Shown piece after piece: positions 14,782 through 23,521 of a stretch of DNA of 33,847 bases. The notes beneath the pieces were generated by a model. The model did no database searches and was not told the origin of the DNA. It saw nothing but the letters and a program-made list of their open reading frames with translations. The stretch's first letter is position 1. Every line of letters begins with the position of its first letter. The translations under genes and the position numbers were made by a program. Origin of the DNA: Candidatus Omnitrophota bacterium (lineage in GTDB: Bacteria; Omnitrophota; Gorgyraeia; Zapsychrales; JANLHA01); NCBI GenBank assembly GCA_020849375.1, contig JADLGJ010000049.1:1-33847 (forward strand), in the 5' to 3' direction.

Positions 14782-16230
14782 ATGCCGCAAGAGGTTATTA
14801 AAGAACGCGAATACCAACCTCCCCCCCAAGGGGGCCTAATTGGCGAAGGGAGCCTATCGGCCGGCGGGATCAGGGAAATGATCGCCATCGCTTTTCCGAT
14901 GGTCGTGTCCTTTGCCTGCGATACCGTCATGACTTTCACCGACCGCTTGTTTCTCTCGAAGCTTGGCCCTGCACACATGAGCGCGGCGATGGGCGGCGGT
15001 TTGTCGTGTTTTATGATGATGTCTTTTTTTCTCGGCCTCGTCGGATATACGACGGCGCTGTCCGCGCAGTATTTTGGGGCGGGGCAAAAAGACCGCTGCA
15101 GCAAGGTTGTTACTCAGGCCGCTATCCTGATCGTTTGTGCTTATCCGCTGTTGCTGTTATGCCGTCCGTTGGCACATTCCTTATTTGCCCAGTCGCATCT
15201 CGACGCCGAGCAATTGGCGCTGCAGATCAAATATTTCGATATTATGATGTTCGGCGTGATCATGACGCTCGGACGCCACGCCTTGAGCAGTTATTTTTCC
15301 GGGATCGGGAGGACGCGCATCGTGATGTTCGCGGCGCTTTCCGCGATGGTCATCAATGCCTTCGCTAATTACGTTTTGATCTATGGGCATTTTGGTTTGC
15401 CGGCTTTGGGAATAACAGGCTCGGCGCTGGGTACGATCATCGGCGGGGCCAGCGGTTTTTTTATTTTGGTAGCCGCATATTTACACCGCAATAATTCTGA
15501 GACTTTTTCTGTTAGAAATTCCTTTGTTTTTGATCCCGGGATCATGGCGAAACTTTGGCGCTTCGGTTATCCCGCAGGCATTGAAATGACGCTCAATATC
15601 CTTGCTTTCACTTTAATGGTCATGATGTTCCATGGGCAAGGCCTTGTGGCCGCGACAGCGACGACGATCGTTTTTAATTGGGATATGGTGACCTTCGTGC
15701 CGTTGTTGGGTTTTGAGATCGGGGTGACAAGTCTTGTCGGGCGTTATCTCGGGGCAGGAAAACCGGAGATCTCGCATCGTGCCGTTAAATCTGGGCTGAC
15801 GCTTGGTTTTTTGTATTCGTTGATCATGATGGTCGTCTTTATATTCTTCCCGCAGCAACTTGTTTCGGTCTTCCGGCCGGCGGGAAATAATGCGGTCTTT
15901 GCTGAGTCCATGCCACTCGCGGTTTCGATGATCAAATTTATTCCGCTGTATGTGAGTGCCGTCGTGGTGTTGATCGTTTATGTCGGCGCGCTTCGCGGGG
16001 CAGGAGATACTTTCTGGGCGATGTTGATCACGACCGGTATTCATTGGATCACGACCGCGGCTATTTTTGTGACACTGTATAGGCTGAATTATTCGCCGTT
16101 AACGGCTTGGGCGGTTCTGGTCTTTGGGTTTTTGGGACTTTGCTGGCTGCCGTATTGGCGTTACCGGCAGGGGAAGTGGAGGAAGATCCATATCGTTGAT
16201 GCCGCGCAACCTTCGCCTTCGTTCTACTAA
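14782..16230 (+). CDS. MATE-family multidrug/Na+ exporter
   Basis: A 482-residue inner-membrane antiporter with about 12 helices in two related halves. Typical segments are AIAFPMVVSFACDTVMTFTD in TM1, GYTTALSAQYFGAGQ near residue 93, and the second-half counterpart GVTSLVGRYLGAGKPE near 315. The first 30 residues are unusual: they include a GC-rich palindromic insert (14818-14860) encoding PPPQGGLIGEGSLSAGG, before the conserved part begins at about residue 31. No good ribosome site precedes ATG 14782. The gene is 16 bases behind kimA, so riboswitch control is plausible. Its stop overlaps by three bases with the end of a convergent gene. Confidence 0.9.
   Translation: MPQEVIKEREYQPPPQGGLIGEGSLSAGGIREMIAIAFPMVVSFACDTVMTFTDRLFLSKLGPAHMSAAMGGGLSCFMMMSFFLGLVGYTTALSAQYFGAGQKDRCSKVVTQAAILIVCAYPLLLLCRPLAHSLFAQSHLDAEQLALQIKYFDIMMFGVIMTLGRHALSSYFSGIGRTRIVMFAALSAMVINAFANYVLIYGHFGLPALGITGSALGTIIGGASGFFILVAAYLHRNNSETFSVRNSFVFDPGIMAKLWRFGYPAGIEMTLNILAFTLMVMMFHGQGLVAATATTIVFNWDMVTFVPLLGFEIGVTSLVGRYLGAGKPEISHRAVKSGLTLGFLYSLIMMVVFIFFPQQLVSVFRPAGNNAVFAESMPLAVSMIKFIPLYVSAVVVLIVYVGALRGAGDTFWAMLITTGIHWITTAAIFVTLYRLNYSPLTAWAVLVFGFLGLCWLPYWRYRQGKWRKIHIVDAAQPSPSFY
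14818..14860 (+). repeat. In-frame GC-rich palindromic insert, copy 1 (in the MATE gene)
   Basis: CCTCCCCCCCAAGGGGG (a C-run/G-run palindrome) is followed by CCTAATTGG and then a partial second AGGGAGCCTAT. The 12-mer AGGGGGCCTAAT is identical in copy 3 (30777-30805), and copy 2 (28237-28270) shares AAGGGAGCCTAT with the tail. It encodes PPPQGGLIG in the MATE frame. Confidence 0.5.
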
Positions 16231-17537
16231 GTATTTTTGGCGATGAAAGCTTCGCTGATCTTGCGGCGTTTCATTTTCCTTACGGTCACTTGAAAGCCGT
16301 TGCCGTCGATCGTTTCTCCGCCGTTGAGAACTTTTGTTGACTGCTTTTGGCACCAGTCGGTCAATTTTATTTCCGCTTTTTCTGTTGGCCAATCCAATCC
16401 TAACGTTTTGGCGATCGCTGACATCGGAACAGCCCCGCCGACGATCCATTGATTGCCGTAAGGATAAATATGGTGCGGCAGGCGGTCATATTCGTCCTCA
16501 ATATCTCCGACCAATTCTTCAATAATATCCTCTTGCGTGACCATGCCGATGATCTTGCCGTTCTTATCTTCGACGAGAGCAATGTGAAGTTTTTCCTGGA
16601 TCATTCGGGTGAATACCTCTGAAATGGGAGTATTGTCCATGAAGCGGGTCAAGGGCCGGATGATCCCTTTGATCGTCGGGTCGCTGGGATTTATCTTCAG
16701 GGCGGCCATAATGTCTTTGAAATTGATGTAACCCTGGATCGTTTGCAGGTCATTTTCAACTTCGCAAACGGGAAAGCGCGTGTGCATATCCAAGTGGGCC
16801 CGGATGAGGGCTTCCGACAAAGTGCTCTTTTGCGGAATGACCGAGATCTCCACCGACGGGATCATGATGGCGTTGATCGGCCGCAAGGACAGCTGCGCGG
16901 CGGCCATAACGATCTTTTCCTGTTGGGCATCAATAAGCCGCGTTGTGCGCGCCATTGAAAGTGCTGCGGTCAATTCGTGTAAACTGCTTTGCGGGTCGTA
17001 ACTGGAATTCTCTTTGGGAGCGCGTTTGGATAAGAAGCGCATGACGGCTTTAACAATATTTTCTAGCCCCGCAATGATCGGGTAGGCGATGATCGTAAAA
17101 TATTTCATCATTTTTGATAATGTGAGGACAACCCATTCGCTATGCTTGAGTGCATAGGTTTTGGGGATAAGCTCGGCAAAAATAATTGTGAAAGCACTTA
17201 AGGGGATGATCAGAATAACGAGGCTAAGGATCGTTGCCCAGTAATTGGCCATGCCGTAATGATTTTCTAAATAAGGGGTGAGTTGCTCATTGATCCCCGC
17301 CCCGCCGGTGGCTGCGGCGATCGCCCCCACTAAGGTGATCCCAAGCTGGACAACCGCCAGACTGGCTTCCATGCGGTCCTTCATAAAAAGGGCCTCGGTG
17401 GCACCTTTTCTTTTCTTTTGTACGAGGAAGGTGAGTTTGGTGCGAGTAATGGAAGCAAGCGCCATTTCGTACGCGGCAAAGACCGCGTTAAAAATGATCA
17501 TCACTAAAATAACAAGAATTTCGATCGAGAGGTTCAT
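16227..17537 (-). CDS. CNNM/CorC-type membrane protein (hemolysin family, DUF21-CBS-CorC_HlyC)
   Basis: A 436-residue inner-membrane protein of the group often called hemolysin-like or CorC; characterised members export Mg2+ or divalent cations. Layout: DUF21 membrane domain at about 1-170 with helices including IIPLSAFTIIFAELIPKTYA, then a CBS pair at about 195-320. The CBS segments include IMIPSVEISVIPQKSTLSEA and VEDKNGKIIGMVTQEDIIEE. The C-terminal CorC_HlyC domain begins at about 340 (WIVGGAVPMSAIAKTLGLD). A GTG at 17594 would extend the N-terminus by 19 residues, but MNLSIEILVILVMI is the usual family start, so 17537 is chosen. It is divergent from the RNA methyltransferase gene and convergent with the MATE gene. 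Confidence 0.88.
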   Translation of the reverse strand: MNLSIEILVILVMIIFNAVFAAYEMALASITRTKLTFLVQKKRKGATEALFMKDRMEASLAVVQLGITLVGAIAAATGGAGINEQLTPYLENHYGMANYWATILSLVILIIPLSAFTIIFAELIPKTYALKHSEWVVLTLSKMMKYFTIIAYPIIAGLENIVKAVMRFLSKRAPKENSSYDPQSSLHELTAALSMARTTRLIDAQQEKIVMAAAQLSLRPINAIMIPSVEISVIPQKSTLSEALIRAHLDMHTRFPVCEVENDLQTIQGYINFKDIMAALKINPSDPTIKGIIRPLTRFMDNTPISEVFTRMIQEKLHIALVEDKNGKIIGMVTQEDIIEELVGDIEDEYDRLPHHIYPYGNQWIVGGAVPMSAIAKTLGLDWPTEKAEIKLTDWCQKQSTKVLNGGETIDGNGFQVTVRKMKRRKISEAFIAKNT

Positions 17538-17612
17538 TTCATTTTTTAGGTGTTGCGTTTGAGATATTGTAGCAAAAAATGGATAAATCGCCACTTTCCT
17601 TTATCGGAACAA

Positions 17613-17621
17613 TGGTAGAAT
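17613..17621 (+). promoter_or_regulatory. Extended -10 promoter of the RNA methyltransferase gene
   Basis: TGGTAGAAT (TGn plus TAGAAT) ends seven bases before the ATG at 17628, so transcription would begin at or next to the start codon. No ribosome site is present, in line with a leaderless mRNA. Confidence 0.5.
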
Positions 17622-17627
17622 GTCGCT

Positions 17628-18563
17628 ATGTCTGAAAACCTGCCGGTCATTTTTATTGAACGTTTACAAAAGATCATTCCTGCACAATTGTTCCCGGGAG
17701 TTCTGGCAACTTTTTCCGGCCAGGGCCCCGTGACCGTACGGATCAACACTTTGAAAACGTCCCGTGAACAGGTGTTAGCAGAGCTGAAAGCAAAAGGTAT
17801 TTCTTTTGAAATGCTTTCTTGGTCACCGGATGCGTTGATCCTCAATAGTTTGGTGTCAGAAGAATGCCGTGACCTTGACTTGATCAAGGAAGATGCCCTT
17901 TACCGTCAAAGTTTGTCGAGCATGTTGCCGGTTTTGGTACTTGATCCGCAGCCGGAAGACATGGCCCTCGATTTTTGCGCGGCCCCTGGAAGCAAGACCA
18001 CGCAAATGGCAGCGCTGATGCAAAATCAAGGTGAGATCGTCGCTGTCGAGGCGATACGGCCGCGGTTTTATAAACTTAAAGCTGTTTGCGAATTGTTGGG
18101 CGCTAAAAATGTTTCGTGCAAATTGACCGATGCCCGTCGTTTTCGGAGTTCTGAATTGTTCGATAAAGTCCTGGTTGACGCTCCGTGCAGCAGTGAAAGC
18201 CGTTTTAAGGCTGATGACCCTAAGTCCGTTGGATATTGGAGCACCCGTAAGATCAAAGAAATGGTGCATAAGCAACGCGGATTGCTGTTGTCCGCAAGTC
18301 GTTTTCTGAAACCGGGAGGAACCCTGGTCTATTCGACATGCACGTTTGCCCCCGAAGAGAATGAAGGTGTTGTTGATTGGGCGTTGAGAAAAAGTGACGG
18401 CCAGCTGGAATTGTCCTCTGCCGTTGTTGGAGGGATCAAATCATACCCCGCCGTGCAGGAATGGGAAGGGAAGGCGTATTCTCCGGGGATCGAAAAAGTG
18501 CTGCGGGTCTTGCCCGACGGTATTATGGAAGGATTCTTTATCGCCAAATTTATTAAGCGATAG
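17628..18563 (+). CDS. RNA 5-methylcytosine methyltransferase (RsmB/NOL1/NOP2/Sun family)
   Basis: A SAM-dependent enzyme that methylates C5 of cytosine in rRNA or tRNA. The 311-residue protein has the N-terminal segment VTVRINTLKTSREQVLAEL (about 35-53) and the SAM-binding motif I DFCAAPGSKTTQ (115-126). Motif IV is DAPCSS with Cys187, and motif VI is YSTCTFAPEENE with the nucleophile Cys238. Both cysteines needed for catalysis and release are present. It is shorter than RsmB (about 430) and lacks its NusB-like N-terminal domain and any PUA domain, closer to small archaeal-type members, so the exact RNA target is open. Two glycosyltransferase genes follow closely. Confidence 0.92.
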   Translation: MSENLPVIFIERLQKIIPAQLFPGVLATFSGQGPVTVRINTLKTSREQVLAELKAKGISFEMLSWSPDALILNSLVSEECRDLDLIKEDALYRQSLSSMLPVLVLDPQPEDMALDFCAAPGSKTTQMAALMQNQGEIVAVEAIRPRFYKLKAVCELLGAKNVSCKLTDARRFRSSELFDKVLVDAPCSSESRFKADDPKSVGYWSTRKIKEMVHKQRGLLLSASRFLKPGGTLVYSTCTFAPEENEGVVDWALRKSDGQLELSSAVVGGIKSYPAVQEWEGKAYSPGIEKVLRVLPDGIMEGFFIAKFIKR

Positions 18564-18571
18564 ATCACGCC

Positions 18572-20530
18572 ATGTTCATTTTTCCAATTGCAACATTCCT
18601 TTTTCTTTGCCTCGGCCTTTACCGCCGGTATGCTTCGCGTTTGATCTTGCGCGAAGCTTTTTTATTGGCGGCGGTCGTTTGGGGGATCGTTTTAGTTGTG
18701 TTGACCGAGGCCTTAAGTGCATCCCAGATATTGTCTTTCCCTTACTTGTCCGTTTCTTGGATCGTTGTGACCGTTGTTTCGATAGGCCTCTGCGTTTTTA
18801 CTTCCGTTGACCCGCAAACCGGGCGAGGGACGTTGGACTTAAAGAAGAATTTACTCGCCGCATTTTCAAAGCTAAAACCACTGGACGTCTTTTTAGCCAC
18901 CGTGATCGTTGGGGTCCTTTGCTGTGTGGCTTTGGCGGCCTGGATGGCTCCGCCGAACAACTGGGACTCGCTCGTCTATCATATGGGCCGTGTCCCGCAT
19001 TGGATCCAGAATCGTTCGGTCGAACATTACCCGACGAATATTAAAACACAGATCTATTATCCGCCGTTCGCCGAGTGGGTCATCTTGCATTTTCAGGTCC
19101 TTTCCGGGTCCGACCGTTTTGCTAATTTTGTCCAATGGTTCTCAATGCTCGGTAGTGCCGTGGCCGCATCATTGATCGCGAGATCGTTCGGCCTCAATTT
19201 ACGGGCACAACTTTTTTCCGCATTCTTGACCGTGACCGTCCCAATGGGAATTTTGCAAGGGTCCAGCACGCAGAATGATCTTGTCCTCGCATTCTGGTTG
19301 ACGACTTTTGTTTATTTCGGCCTGCGAGTGAAAGATCAGGGGCAAGTGCTTGATGCTTTTGCGGCGGGTGGCGCTTTAGGGTTGGCGATGTTAACAAAGG
19401 CGTTGGCGGTCATCTTAGCGTTCGCGTTTGTCGTCTGGTTCTTGATCTCCGGGATCAAGAAATACCGCCGTCAAATGATCGTTCCCATTGTGTTAAGTCT
19501 TTCTTTGGTAGTTGCGCTGAATATGGGCCATTGGGGACGCAATCTTTCGGTTTGCGGACATCTTCTCGGTGAAGAGGAAGTGTTCGGGATGACCCGCAAT
19601 GAACGGATGAATCCAACATTTTTTGCTTCAAATATCATCCGTAATACCGGCTTGCATTTGGCCACTTCGGTCAAACCGCTCAATAAATTGGTCGAGCGGA
19701 GTATTGAAAGTTTCCATCAAGCTATCGGCCTGAGCAGTGTTGATCCTGCAAATACATTAGGAATAACGCCATTACAGATCTCCGTCAGCACGCATGAAGA
19801 TGTCGCCGGCAATTTTATACAATTGACCCTGTTTGGGGTGGCGCTGATCATCTTTATGAATTTTCGTGATAAACGCAAAAGCGTATTATTGAGGTACCTT
19901 TTTGTCCTGCTGGGCACCGTGATCCTTTTCAATTTCTTGCTCAAATGGCAGCCGGCGGGGAGCCGTTTACATTTGCCGGTCTTTGTTCTCATGGGCCCAT
20001 TTGTGGCCGCCGTCCTTTTTAGTTTACCGTGGCGCCGTGATGTGATCGTTTATATCGTGATCGGGATCCTTTTTGCCACATCCATGCCCTATGTTTTCCG
20101 TCATAGTACGCGCAAGCTTTACTCGAGCAAAAAAACGGTCTTTGTAACGCCGCGCTTGAAACAGTATTTCGCGGCTGATGACACCTTGCTACCGCCGTAC
20201 CAGAATGCGGTTGACCTTGTCCTTGCCAGCGGGTGCCAGCAGGTGGGTTTACGCCTCGGTGATAATTCCTGGGAATATCCCTTCTGGGTGCTTTTTTCAA
20301 AAAGTCAGACAAAGAATTTAATGGAACTGCAGCGGAACACTTTGAGAATAGAGCATGTGGATGTCGTGGGGATACAACCGTTAAATTATCCTTTGGGTGC
20401 CTTTGTTCCCTGTGCTATTATCGAAACGGGACGGAAAATCCCTTCGGACGACCGGCTTCTTGTCGACGGGAAAATGTTTAAAGCACAGCTTGAACAATCC
20501 CCGGTCAGAGTTTATTTCTTGGAAAAATAA
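18572..20530 (+). CDS. Polytopic membrane glycosyltransferase-like protein (GT-C fold, GT39/ArnT-like)
   Basis: A 652-residue membrane protein with roughly a dozen hydrophobic helices and one C-terminal periplasmic domain of about 150 residues. The segment MAPPNNWDSLVYHMGRVPHW after TM4 holds the acidic residue expected in the first outer loop of GT-C enzymes. It is followed by the Tyr/Pro-rich stretch KTQIYYPPFAEWVILHFQ typical of this family. Such enzymes move sugars from polyprenyl-phosphate donors onto lipids or proteins at the periplasmic face. ATG 18572 is eight bases behind the methyltransferase stop; no clear ribosome site. A second member follows after six bases. Acceptor and sugar are not readable. 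Confidence 0.72.
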   Translation: MFIFPIATFLFLCLGLYRRYASRLILREAFLLAAVVWGIVLVVLTEALSASQILSFPYLSVSWIVVTVVSIGLCVFTSVDPQTGRGTLDLKKNLLAAFSKLKPLDVFLATVIVGVLCCVALAAWMAPPNNWDSLVYHMGRVPHWIQNRSVEHYPTNIKTQIYYPPFAEWVILHFQVLSGSDRFANFVQWFSMLGSAVAASLIARSFGLNLRAQLFSAFLTVTVPMGILQGSSTQNDLVLAFWLTTFVYFGLRVKDQGQVLDAFAAGGALGLAMLTKALAVILAFAFVVWFLISGIKKYRRQMIVPIVLSLSLVVALNMGHWGRNLSVCGHLLGEEEVFGMTRNERMNPTFFASNIIRNTGLHLATSVKPLNKLVERSIESFHQAIGLSSVDPANTLGITPLQISVSTHEDVAGNFIQLTLFGVALIIFMNFRDKRKSVLLRYLFVLLGTVILFNFLLKWQPAGSRLHLPVFVLMGPFVAAVLFSLPWRRDVIVYIVIGILFATSMPYVFRHSTRKLYSSKKTVFVTPRLKQYFAADDTLLPPYQNAVDLVLASGCQQVGLRLGDNSWEYPFWVLFSKSQTKNLMELQRNTLRIEHVDVVGIQPLNYPLGAFVPCAIIETGRKIPSDDRLLVDGKMFKAQLEQSPVRVYFLEK

Positions 20531-20536
20531 TTTAAA

Positions 20537-21751
20537 ATGCCTTCTCGAACAAAAGCATCACAAGCATCTTTCTTGCCGATCTTAATATCTGCCGGGATTA
20601 TTTTTATTACGGTCTGGTATCTCGCGGTTTGCGTTTTGCATTATTTAAGCCAGCGTCCGTTGTGGCTTGACGAGAACATGGTCTTTGAAAGTGTCAAAAC
20701 ATTTGCCCCGGGGGAATTCTTTACCCGCAAATTGGCTTATGACCAGATCTTTTCGAAACTTTATTTGTTCGTGATCCAAAGGATCGCTGAGCCATTTTCG
20801 TTAAGTCTTCTGAGCGTGCGGTTCATGTCTTTTTTTGCCATGCTCACCGCCTTTGTGGTTTGGATGAGGATTGCCAGACAGGAATTAACGGGACGTACCG
20901 CGATGTTGACCTATGTTTTGTCGTGGGCGGGTTCGAGCCTGTTGGTTTATTACTCGGCGGAATTAAAGCCCTATTCCATGGATGTCCTTGCTTCGGGGCT
21001 GTTCATGATCTTTATCATCAACGCCGATCGCCTGCAAAAAGAGAAGAGGCCGCTGTATCTTTTGGGGATGACGCTTTTGCCGCTGTTGGGTTTATTTTCG
21101 TATCCGGCATTTTTGTTCTTTATCTTTTTGTTTTACCATTTACTCGCTACGAAAACTAAAGATGGCTTCTGGCTGCAATGCTTTTTATCGTTCGGCATTG
21201 CAGCTGTCATTGCGCTCGGCTTTGTTTATGCTTTTGATATCCGTGTCGCGCGGGCGAATACCAGTACGCAGGGTTTCTCCGACCACATTATTTCTTTAGC
21301 GTCCATCGGCGAATTCTTTAAGACCTGGTGGGAAGGAACGATGGATTTGTTCAGTCGTTTTTTCGCCGAGCGGCCGAGGATCTTTAAACGTTTATCAGTC
21401 CCGTTCGGCATGTTAGCGTTTGGATACATGTTCTATGCTTTTATCAAGAATTTTACCAAAGACGGTTTCCGTTTCCAAAGTTTCCGAACCGTGGCATTGT
21501 TGCTTTATGCTGAACTTTTTGTCCTCGGGGTTTTACAAAAATACCCGTTCGCGGTTCCCCGGACAGTGTTGTTCTTTTGTCCGATCGTTCTTCTTTTGAT
21601 CGTGGACGCGCTGATGTCGTTGCGTAAGGTTAATAAAATATCCGCGTATCTTTTGCAAGGAGCGTATGTTGTCTTTTTGTCCGTGATCGCCTTCGGGATC
21701 GCACGTGAGGCGTGGTCGGGACATCTTGGATTTTCACCAGTGATCTGGTGA
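20537..21751 (+). CDS. Polytopic membrane glycosyltransferase-like protein (GT-C/GT39-type, RgtA-D-like)
   Basis: A 404-residue membrane protein with about 9-10 helices. The first outer loop has RPLWLDENMVFESV, with the acidic pair used as catalytic base region in GT-C enzymes. A second typical motif, YYSAELKPYSMDVL, follows TM4. It lacks the large soluble C-terminal domain of its upstream neighbour. Together the two could build or decorate a surface glycan or glycoprotein. The start has no ribosome site; translation is probably coupled, since only six bases separate it from the previous stop. Confidence 0.75.
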   Translation: MPSRTKASQASFLPILISAGIIFITVWYLAVCVLHYLSQRPLWLDENMVFESVKTFAPGEFFTRKLAYDQIFSKLYLFVIQRIAEPFSLSLLSVRFMSFFAMLTAFVVWMRIARQELTGRTAMLTYVLSWAGSSLLVYYSAELKPYSMDVLASGLFMIFIINADRLQKEKRPLYLLGMTLLPLLGLFSYPAFLFFIFLFYHLLATKTKDGFWLQCFLSFGIAAVIALGFVYAFDIRVARANTSTQGFSDHIISLASIGEFFKTWWEGTMDLFSRFFAERPRIFKRLSVPFGMLAFGYMFYAFIKNFTKDGFRFQSFRTVALLLYAELFVLGVLQKYPFAVPRTVLFFCPIVLLLIVDALMSLRKVNKISAYLLQGAYVVFLSVIAFGIAREAWSGHLGFSPVIW

Positions 21752-21781
21752 CCGTTAATGAACTCTTAAAAGGAAGAGGAT

Positions 21782-22138
21782 ATGAAAAAAGCCATTATGA
21801 TGATCTTGGTTTTGGCAACAGCCTTGCTGCTGCCGGCCCGTGCCGATGCGCAGCTCACGCCTGCCAATGGAACGGTTAAGCAGCTCGACGGCCAGGGGCG
21901 CCTGCAGGCGATCTTAAAATATAAAAACGGCCCCTTGTTGCGTAAACGGCTTTATGATGGCAGCGGACAATTATTGCTCGACACGGTTTACCGCGACGGG
22001 AAACCGGTGAAGATCATCACGTATTACCCGAACGGGCAATTGAAAAGTGTATGGTCGCAGAAAAAAGGCGACGCGCAATTTTATTACCCGACGGGAACAC
22101 GCAATGCGACGGTCGCGGTTGAAGACATATCGAAATAA
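21782..22138 (+). CDS. Exported YwqK/MORN-like repeat protein
   Basis: A 118-residue protein with a clear signal peptide (MKKAIMMILVLATALLLPARADA) and a mature part of about 94 residues. That part is made of short repeats of the YwqK/MORN type: DGQGRLQAILKYKNG, LYDGSGQLLLDTVYRDG, ITYYPNGQLKSVWSQKKG. These repeats form beta hairpins; function in exported proteins is unknown. GGAAGAGG lies just before the ATG. It heads a run of envelope genes and is six bases from the next one. Confidence 0.7.
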   Translation: MKKAIMMILVLATALLLPARADAQLTPANGTVKQLDGQGRLQAILKYKNGPLLRKRLYDGSGQLLLDTVYRDGKPVKIITYYPNGQLKSVWSQKKGDAQFYYPTGTRNATVAVEDISK

Positions 22139-22144
22139 AATAAT

Positions 22145-23473
22145 ATGTGGCTCCTGATCACTTTTATCGGATGTTTGTTCATCGTTTTTGATATCGCCTT
22201 GCTGAAGAAGAAAGCAGCAGCGGTTTTCGAACACGTCTTTTATTTTTCGCCGTGGCAGATCGGGCTCGGGATCCTGCTGCTCTTACTTGCGGCTTTGGCC
22301 CCGGGGCAAAAAGGCGAATCCATCCTGCAGGTGATATTCCTGGTTCTTATGTCCGTTTATTTATTGCGGCGGAAGGAATTTTTCACTTTTGATCCCGGGA
22401 ACCCCGATGCCCCCGTTGATGAGAAGTTAGAGCTTGCGCTTTCAACGTTTTCGATCGTGGGGCTTTGGGTCTTGTGCATCGTTGGGGCTTCGCTGGCCAT
22501 TGAGGCTTTTTTTGCCCTCATTTCCCAGCAGGCCGATGAATTGACCGAGACGATCTTGTTGTCCGAGCTTTCCGTTCTTTTTTTGCTGATCTTGATCTAT
22601 CGTTCGGTCCGGCGGTGGAAAGGCCTGAAGTTTGCCGAAGTCCTGGGCTTGGAAACCAAAGGGATCGGAGCGCTGAAGCTTTGGATCTTGCCGGCTGCTT
22701 TTGCGCTCGTGTATGCTCTCGTATCATCCTGGATCCTTGATGCCCGGCCGATCCAACCGATGACCCCGCTCCAGGAATTATTAAATTCTACGTCGTCGCT
22801 GGGCGTTTTATTGTTCTTTGTGGGGACGGCGGTCTTGAGCGCCCCGTTCTTTGAGGAAGTGATCTTTCGGGGTTTTATTTTTTATGTCATCCGCCCTTTT
22901 AAGGGAGTCGTGTTCGCGGTTATTTTTGTTGCTTTGACTTTCGGGGTTATGCATGTGGATCAGTATTGGGGTGACTGGGGTGCGATCGCCGTGGTTAGTT
23001 TCTTCGGGCTCGCGCTGACCTTGCTGCGGGCTTGGACCGGATCGTCGGTGCCGGGGATGATCGCGCATTATGTTTATAATACGAGCTTGGTGGTTGTTCC
23101 CGTCGTCGCTGTCATTATGGCGAATCCGACCTATTTCGATTATCAATTAAATTATTACCGTTTGACGGATATCCAAAAAGAAGAACGTTTGTTGGCGAGC
23201 ATCGCGCATAACCCTAAGTTTGCTGATTCTTATAATGACTTGGCATGGTTATACAGTGACCAGGAGGCCAATCTTGACCGCGCCTTAGAGCTGATCGAGC
23301 AGGCACTTGAATTGGAACCGGAGAACTATGCTTTCCGGGACACGAAAGCGGAAGTCTTGTTCAAAATGCACCGGGCTCCGGAAGCGGTGCAGATCGCACA
23401 AGACCTTTTAAAGAAATACCCCAATGATACCTATCTCCAGGAGCAGCTAAAGAAATTCCAGAAAGAAATTTAA
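22145..23473 (+). CDS. CPBP-family intramembrane metalloprotease fused to C-terminal TPRs
   Basis: A 442-residue membrane protein. The CPBP (Abi/Rce1-like) domain at about 170-325 has all catalytic motifs: FFEEVIFRG (Glu237, Glu238, Arg242), GVMH (His270) and HYVYN (His308, Asn312). About five extra N-terminal helices precede it. After the last helix a soluble tail of about 100 residues contains TPR-like repeats (ADSYNDLAWLYSDQ, DRALELIEQALELEPEN, APEAVQIAQDLLKKYPN). The TPR tail may recruit a substrate or partner. It lies between the YwqK-like gene and a promoter-bearing gap before the mini-secretin. Confidence 0.88.
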   Translation: MWLLITFIGCLFIVFDIALLKKKAAAVFEHVFYFSPWQIGLGILLLLLAALAPGQKGESILQVIFLVLMSVYLLRRKEFFTFDPGNPDAPVDEKLELALSTFSIVGLWVLCIVGASLAIEAFFALISQQADELTETILLSELSVLFLLILIYRSVRRWKGLKFAEVLGLETKGIGALKLWILPAAFALVYALVSSWILDARPIQPMTPLQELLNSTSSLGVLLFFVGTAVLSAPFFEEVIFRGFIFYVIRPFKGVVFAVIFVALTFGVMHVDQYWGDWGAIAVVSFFGLALTLLRAWTGSSVPGMIAHYVYNTSLVVVPVVAVIMANPTYFDYQLNYYRLTDIQKEERLLASIAHNPKFADSYNDLAWLYSDQEANLDRALELIEQALELEPENYAFRDTKAEVLFKMHRAPEAVQIAQDLLKKYPNDTYLQEQLKKFQKEI

Positions 23474-23500
23474 TACAAAGACAAAGTCGGGCTTTGAATT

Positions 23501-23509
23501 TGCTATAAT
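23501..23509 (+). promoter_or_regulatory. Extended -10 promoter of the mini-secretin gene
   Basis: TGCTATAAT (TGn plus a perfect TATAAT) ends 12 bases before the ATG at 23522. Transcription should start near 23516, giving a leader of about six bases without a ribosome site. No good -35 box, as is common with extended -10 promoters. Confidence 0.55.
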
Positions 23510-23521
23510 GAACACAAATTT

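Noticed and set aside
14313-15104. Minus-strand open frame of 263 codons across the end of kimA and start of the MATE gene
   Set aside because: It is antisense to two clear transporters and spans their junction; no ribosome site or domain.
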